From NCBI GenBank assembly GCA_003818495.1, contig RPRK01000032.1, forward strand, positions 1 through 32,791: a stretch of 32,791 nt of DNA. The letters are read 5' to 3'. Positions 27,494-32,791 of the stretch are shown here, piece after piece; the stretch's first letter is position 1, and each line of letters opens with the position of its first letter. Source of the DNA: Burkholderiales bacterium. Its GTDB lineage: Bacteria > Pseudomonadota > Gammaproteobacteria > Burkholderiales > Burkholderiaceae_E. The notes under the pieces were generated by a model. That model saw nothing but the letters and a program-made list of their open reading frames with translations. It had not been told where the DNA came from and did no database searches. The translations under genes and the position numbers were made by a program.

Positions 27494-30283
27494 GTGCGGT
27501 CGTTGAGCGGCGTCCCCGTGCGCGAGGGGTCGGGCGGGACCGTCGCGGTCCGTCGGTTCGCGCCGACCGCGCCCGGCGGGGCCGCGTTCTGGGCGGCGGC
27601 CGCCGATGTGCTCGTGCCGTGGCTGCAGGCCGCCGCCGCCGACGGCGTGGCGCCCGCGCTGGTGGTTCCGCGCGGCGCGCTGGTCGCCCCGCTGCAGCGG
27701 GCCCTGCGCCAGCGGCTCGCGGCCCCGGGCCGGCCCTGGGCCCCGCCTCCGATCCGGCCGTGCGCGGCCTGGGCCGACGAGCTGGTGCCCGCGGTGCCGG
27801 TCGACGCGCTCGCCCGCACGCTCTCGCTTCTCGAAGCGCTCGACGCCGCGCTGCCGGACGCCATGCCCCAGCGCGCGCCGGCCGATCGGCTGGCCTTCGC
27901 GGGCGGTCTGCTCGAAGTGCTCGATGCCTTCGCGCAGGCGGGGGCCGCCGGCCGTCTCGGCGATCCGGCCTGGATCGCCACCGTCGTCGACGCCTTCGGA
28001 TCGCCGGCCGCCGAGGAGCGCCTGCGCGAGGACCTGTCGCTGCTCGCCCGGATCGCGAGGGCGACCGACGGCGGCGGCTCCGATCCGACCGCGCAGGGCA
28101 TCGAGCGGATGCGCCGGCTCGCGGCGGCCTGGGCGGCCCGCGGCGCTGCGATCGCATGGATCGCGTGGCAGCCGCCCGAGCCGCTCGAGGCGGTGCTGAT
28201 CGCCGAACTCGAGGCCCGGCTGCCGGCCGGACGCCTCCTCAGGCTCGAGCCCGACTGGGCGGCGATCGGCCGAGTCGCGCCGCTGATCGCGGCCGCCTGG
28301 CCGGAGTGCGTCGGCACCGCGCCGCCGGCACCGCTGCGCGATCGCCGCCGCGGCTGGGCCGCGCGGCCCGTCGACACGCTCGGGCCGGTGCCGGTGATCC
28401 TGCATGCCGCCGACCGTGAGCGCGAGGCGCAGCTCGCCGCGCAGTGGGTGCACGCCCGGCTCGCCGACGCGGCCCGCGACCCTGCGGCGCCCGTGCCCTC
28501 GCTCGCGATCGTCGCGCTCGACCGGTGGCTCGCGCGCCGCGTGCGCGCCCTGCTCGAGCGGGCGGGCGTGCTGATCGACGATCGGGAGGGCTGGCTGCTG
28601 TCGACCACCGTGGCGGCGACCGCGGCCATGGGATGGCTCGATGCGGTGGCCGCGGACGGCTACTACGACGACCTGCTCGGCTGGCTCGACTCGCGCTTCC
28701 TGCGGCCCCCGGGCGGCCTCGCCCTTCGCGACTGGATCGAGCGTCGGGCGACGGGTCACGGCTACCTGCGTGGCTGGGACGGCCTGCAGGGAGACGCCGA
28801 CACGCCGTCGCCCGAGGCGCTCGCCCGGCTGCGCGAGCTCGCGGCGCGCCAGGCGCGGCCGCAGTCCCTGCGCGCGCACCTCGATGCGCTCGAGGACGCG
28901 ATGCGCTGGGCCGGTGCGCCGCGCAGGCTCGCCGGCGACGCGGCCGGCCGCCAGCTGCTGTCGCGGCTCGAGTCCCTGCGCCGGACCGCGGACTCCGACG
29001 GACACGCCCGGGCGCTGCCCTTCGCGGAATTCCGGGCGCTGCTCGCGATGACGCTCGAGCGCCACCGCTTCTACGGCCCGATCGAGAGCCCCGTCGAACT
29101 GCTGACGCCGGTCGACGCCGCCGGCCGCGGCTTCGATGCGGTGCTGGTGCTCGGCGCGTCCGACGCGGCGCTGCCGGCGGCGCCGGGGCCCCTGCCCCTG
29201 GTGAACGAACCGCTGCGGGCGCTGATCGGCCTGCCGACTGCGGCCTCCGCGGCGGCGTCCCAGCAGCGCGATCTCGCGCTGCTGCTCGCGCTGGCACCGG
29301 CGAGCGCGATGACCTGCCGCACGGACCCCGGCGACGGCACGCGGCCGAGCCCCTGGGTCGAGCGGTTCGAGGCGATCACGACGGACGCGACGCTCGCCGG
29401 ACGCGAGGACCGGCCCGGCCTCCCTCGCGAACTGCTGCCGCGGCGCGCGTCGCGCCCCGGCCTCGCGCTGCACGGTGTTCCCCCCGGGCTGTCGGTGGGC
29501 GCGATCGAGCGGCTGGTCGCCTGTCCGTTCAGGTTCCTCGTGCAGGACGGCTGGCGCCTGCGCGAGGCCGACGTGCCGGTCGACGTGCCCGGCGTGCGCG
29601 AGCGTGGGGAACTGGTGCACGAGCTGCTCGAGCGGTTTCACCGCGAGGCGCCGGCCCGCGGCGTCGTGCTCGACGCGGGCGGCGTCGCCCGCGCCCGAGC
29701 GTTGCTGGTCGAGATCACCGACGCGGTCGCCGCGCGCGAGCTCGCCACCGGCGGCGGCGCGCTCGGCGAGCTGGCCGAATGGCGCGCGACGATCGACGCG
29801 TATCTCGAGTGGGCGGTCGCCGACGCGGCGCTCGGCTGGACCTGGCGGGACGGGGAGCGCGCCGCTGCGATCGACGTGGGGTTCGATGCGCTCGACGGTC
29901 CGCGCACCGTTCGTGTCGAAGGCCGGCTCGATCGTCTCGACGAGGGGCCGGGCGGGCTTCGCGTCGTCGACTACAAGCTCGGCGACCCCGCGCGCCTGCG
30001 GCGCATCGCCGCCAAGCCGGACCAGGCGGCGCAGCTCGCGCTCTATGCGCTGATGGCGGCCGAGACGGGCGAAGTCGCGCAGAGCGGATACCTGTCGCTG
30101 CGCCGGGACGGGGTGAAGTGGGTGCCGCTGTCGCAGCCGACGGCCACGGTGCTCGCCGGCTGGCGTGACCGCCTGCCCGCGGTGCTCGCCCGCATCCATG
30201 ACGGCGAGGCGCTGCATGCGACGGGCGTCGAGTGCGGCCACTGCGCCAGCCGCGGGCTGTGCCGCAAGGGACACTGGTCGTGA
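27494..30283 (+). CDS. addB: AddB-like PD-(D/E)XK nuclease family protein
   Basis: C-terminal RecB-type nuclease: [42 protein letters not shown], and C-terminal [15 protein letters not shown]. Immediately upstream of and overlapping a UvrD-type helicase. Confidence 0.82.
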   Translation: MRSLSGVPVREGSGGTVAVRRFAPTAPGGAAFWAAAADVLVPWLQAAAADGVAPALVVPRGALVAPLQRALRQRLAAPGRPWAPPPIRPCAAWADELVPAVPVDALARTLSLLEALDAALPDAMPQRAPADRLAFAGGLLEVLDAFAQAGAAGRLGDPAWIATVVDAFGSPAAEERLREDLSLLARIARATDGGGSDPTAQGIERMRRLAAAWAARGAAIAWIAWQPPEPLEAVLIAELEARLPAGRLLRLEPDWAAIGRVAPLIAAAWPECVGTAPPAPLRDRRRGWAARPVDTLGPVPVILHAADREREAQLAAQWVHARLADAARDPAAPVPSLAIVALDRWLARRVRALLERAGVLIDDREGWLLSTTVAATAAMGWLDAVAADGYYDDLLGWLDSRFLRPPGGLALRDWIERRATGHGYLRGWDGLQGDADTPSPEALARLRELAARQARPQSLRAHLDALEDAMRWAGAPRRLAGDAAGRQLLSRLESLRRTADSDGHARALPFAEFRALLAMTLERHRFYGPIESPVELLTPVDAAGRGFDAVLVLGASDAALPAAPGPLPLVNEPLRALIGLPTAASAAASQQRDLALLLALAPASAMTCRTDPGDGTRPSPWVERFEAITTDATLAGREDRPGLPRELLPRRASRPGLALHGVPPGLSVGAIERLVACPFRFLVQDGWRLREADVPVDVPGVRERGELVHELLERFHREAPARGVVLDAGGVARARALLVEITDAVAARELATGGGALGELAEWRATIDAYLEWAVADAALGWTWRDGERAAAIDVGFDALDGPRTVRVEGRLDRLDEGPGGLRVVDYKLGDPARLRRIAAKPDQAAQLALYALMAAETGEVAQSGYLSLRRDGVKWVPLSQPTATVLAGWRDRLPAVLARIHDGEALHATGVECGHCASRGLCRKGHWS

Positions 30284-32791
30284 CGCGCTCGGGCGAGCGC
30301 TTCGAGGTCGACGGCCGTGCGGTCGATGCCGGCGCGTTCCGGCTCGCCTCGATCGACCCGATCGCGAGCGTGATCGTCGATGCGTGCGCCGGCAGCGGCA
30401 AGACGACGCTGCTGGTCACCCGGATCGTGCGAGCGCTGCTCGACGGATGCGAGCCCGACCAGGTGCTGGCCGTGACCTTCACCCGGCTGGCCGCCCACGA
30501 GATGCGGGAGCGACTCGACCGGGCGTTGCGCGAGCTGGCGCTGGCGGACGACGCCACGCTGCACGAGACGCTCGCCGGCTGGTACGGGCTCGGCGAGGCC
30601 GGTGCCGATGCGGCGGCGCCGCGGGCGCGCGCGCTGTACGAGGCGGTGCTGCGCCACCCTCGCGGCCCCGAGATCACCACCTTCCACCGCTGGTTCCGCA
30701 CGCTGGCCACGATCGGGCCGCTGTCGGCCGAATCCGCCGAGGGCACGCAGCTGAGCGAGGAGGGGGCCGCGCTGCTGCAGCAGGCCTGGTTCGCTTGGCT
30801 CGACGCGCTGCGGGCGCCGTCGCGGGTGCCGGAGCGCGCGGACTTCGAGGCGCTGGTCGACGCGATCGGGCTGTCCGGCGCGCGAAGCTGCCTGATGTCG
30901 CTCGTCGCGCAGCGCACCGACTGGGCCGTGGCGCTCGACGCCGACCTCGACGGGCCGCGCGAGGCGCTCGATGCCGCGGCGCTGCGCGCCGCGCACGCGT
31001 ATCGCGAAGCGTGGCGGGACGCCGCGCAGGCCTTCGCGCGCGGCGGGCACTGGCGCGACGACCCTTCGACGGGTCGCCGCGGGGCGGCTTCGGCGGACGC
31101 CGCCGATGCCGGGCTGCCGGGCCCGATCGACGACGACGCCGACCTGCTGCGCGCGGTCGCGGTCGACACCCGCGTGCGTGACGAACTGCGCGCGCTCGCG
31201 CGGGTGCTGGCCCTCGGGACCGACCCGGCGCGCGCCCTGGCGCTCGTGCTCGACGCGGCCGCCGACCGCGAGTGTGCCGACGTCGAGTCGGCTCGCGACT
31301 GGCTGCGCGGACTCGGGGCCGCCGTGCTCACCGCGGAGGGCGGGGCCCGTGCGTGGAAGAAGAGCAAGGCGCTCACGGCCGCCATTCAGGCCGCCGGCGG
31401 CGACGAGTCGGTGGAGCAGGCGCGCTGGTTCTCGCTGTGCGAATGGGTCGCCACCGCGGTGACGCTCCTCGACGAATGGCGCGCGGTCGGCCTGAACGCC
31501 GCTGCGATGCGCTGCGGCGTCGGTCTGCTCGAGACGTTCCGTCGAACGAAGCGGGCGCAGGGCGTGATCGACTTCGCCGACCTCGAGTCGATCGCGTGGC
31601 GGATGCTTCGCGACCCGGGCACCGCCGCGTACGTGCAGTGCCGGATGGACCGCCGCTATCGGCACCTGCTGTTCGACGAGTTCCAGGACACCAGCAGCCT
31701 GCAGTGGCGGGTGATCGCCGACTGGCTGCAGTCGTACGCCGGAGCCGGCGAGCGGCCATCGGTGTTCGTCGTCGGCGATCCCAAGCAGTCGATCTATCGG
31801 TTCCGGCGGGCCGAGGCGCGGGTCTTCGATGCGGCCAAGGCGCTGCTGCGCGAGGGTTTCGGCGCACGCGAGGCCGGCACCGACACGACGCGTCGCAATG
31901 CCCGCGCGATCGTCGACGTGCTCAACCGCTGCCTGCCCGCCTGCATGCCGCACTACCGCGAGCAGGCGACCGCCGCGGTCGGGCCCGTCGGCTTCGTGTG
32001 GCGCCTGCCGCTCGTCGAAGCCGATCCGGCAGTCGATGCGGACGACGCGCCCTTCGACTGGCTCACCTCGCCGCGCGACGACGAGGCGTCGCTGCGGCAT
32101 CGCGAAGGGCTGGCGATCGCCGACGCGATCCTGATGGCGCGCGACGAACTGGCCGCGCAAGGCCGCACGCTGCGCTGGCGCGAGGTCTACGTGCTCGCCC
32201 GCAGCCGGGGCGGCTTCGAGGCCTACGAGCGCGCGTTGCGCGAGCGTGGCCTGCCCGTGCAGTCCGACCGTGCGGGCGGCCTGCTGCGCACGCTCGAGGG
32301 CGACGACCTGCGCGCGCTGATCGGCTTCGTGCGCCGTCCGGCCGACGATCTCGCCCTCGCGCAGGTGCTGGCCTCGCCGCTCGTGGGGCTCGCGGCGGCA
32401 TCGATCGCGTGGATCGCAGCGCGGGGCCCGGCCCGGGCGTCGGGTGATGCCGCGCCTGGGCCGGCCGCGCCACCGGTCGCCGGGGTGGGCGAGGCGCCGC
32501 GCCCCATGCCGCGTGGCTGGTGGGCGCGGCTGCGCCGGATCGCCGCCGAACCGGATCCGGCGGACCCGGCCCCGTTCGATGCCGCCGCGCTCGTCGCGCT
32601 GCTCGCCGACTGGATCGATGCCGCAGCGCGCCTGCCCGTCCACGACTTCCTGGACGCGGCGCTCGCGCGGGTCGATGCGTTCGCCGCGTATCCGATGGCG
32701 GTCGAGCCCGCGCAGCGCGACGTCGCCCACGCCAACCTGTGCGCGATGCTCGGGCTGGCGCTCGACGTCGACGCCGGCCGCTATCCGAGCC
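30280..32791 (+). CDS. addA: AddA-like UvrD/RecB-type helicase (exonuclease V beta-like), 3'-truncated by the window edge
   Basis: My translation of frame 1 from GTG 30280: [54 protein letters not shown] (Walker A), VTFTRLAAHEMRERL (motif Ia), HLLFDEFQDTSSLQW (Walker B), VVGDPKQSIYRFRRAE (motif III). I checked the frame at several points and saw no stop before the window end. Not in the ORF track. Confidence 0.85.
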   Translation, partial: MTRSGERFEVDGRAVDAGAFRLASIDPIASVIVDACAGSGKTTLLVTRIVRALLDGCEPDQVLAVTFTRLAAHEMRERLDRALRELALADDATLHETLAGWYGLGEAGADAAAPRARALYEAVLRHPRGPEITTFHRWFRTLATIGPLSAESAEGTQLSEEGAALLQQAWFAWLDALRAPSRVPERADFEALVDAIGLSGARSCLMSLVAQRTDWAVALDADLDGPREALDAAALRAAHAYREAWRDAAQAFARGGHWRDDPSTGRRGAASADAADAGLPGPIDDDADLLRAVAVDTRVRDELRALARVLALGTDPARALALVLDAAADRECADVESARDWLRGLGAAVLTAEGGARAWKKSKALTAAIQAAGGDESVEQARWFSLCEWVATAVTLLDEWRAVGLNAAAMRCGVGLLETFRRTKRAQGVIDFADLESIAWRMLRDPGTAAYVQCRMDRRYRHLLFDEFQDTSSLQWRVIADWLQSYAGAGERPSVFVVGDPKQSIYRFRRAEARVFDAAKALLREGFGAREAGTDTTRRNARAIVDVLNRCLPACMPHYREQATAAVGPVGFVWRLPLVEADPAVDADDAPFDWLTSPRDDEASLRHREGLAIADAILMARDELAAQGRTLRWREVYVLARSRGGFEAYERALRERGLPVQSDRAGGLLRTLEGDDLRALIGFVRRPADDLALAQVLASPLVGLAAASIAWIAARGPARASGDAAPGPAAPPVAGVGEAPRPMPRGWWARLRRIAAEPDPADPAPFDAAALVALLADWIDAAARLPVHDFLDAALARVDAFAAYPMAVEPAQRDVAHANLCAMLGLALDVDAGRYPS

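Noticed and set aside
27103-28629. 508-aa minus ORF as a large thioredoxin fusion
   Set aside because: Only the terminal 109 aa are thioredoxin, with a proper start at 27432; the N-terminal part is low-complexity antisense to addB.
27485-30274. 929-aa minus-strand ORF exactly opposite addB
   Set aside because: Mirror-image ORF of a high-GC gene; Arg/Gly/Glu/Gln-rich with no recognisable motif, while the plus strand encodes a clear nuclease.
30043-32730. 895-aa minus-strand ORF opposite the addA region
   Set aside because: Same antisense high-GC artefact; the true helicase ORF is on the plus strand.

Overview
GC-rich, coding-dense chromosomal window that looks like a betaproteobacterial (Burkholderiales-like) core region. 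I infer this from protein content and gene order; I ran no search. Contents in order: a fatty-acid/CoA catabolism block (acyl-CoA dehydrogenase, SDR, alpha/beta hydrolase, MarR regulator divergent from etfB-etfA-acyl-CoA dehydrogenase); a DHDPS-family aldolase convergent with an HTH regulator; an MFS-PlsC fusion; a PA0069-type radical SAM gene behind a consensus-like LexA box; the rpsP-rimM-trmD-rplS cluster; NUDIX, CobD/CbiB-like, rsgA, pterin dehydratase, M48 protease and orn; AEC and MATE transporters; an ArnT/GT39-like membrane protein; rpmE2, rho and trxA; and an addB-addA pair, with addA running off the right edge and absent from the ORF track. I found no mobile element, CRISPR array, tRNA or rRNA, and no clear candidate for a wholly new multi-gene system. 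The interesting material is in intergenic regulation: interlocked divergent promoters on two MarR-type palindromes, a LexA box, a C9 tract in place of a Shine-Dalgarno before rho, and an overlapping hairpin cascade between rpmE2 and the GT39-like gene.
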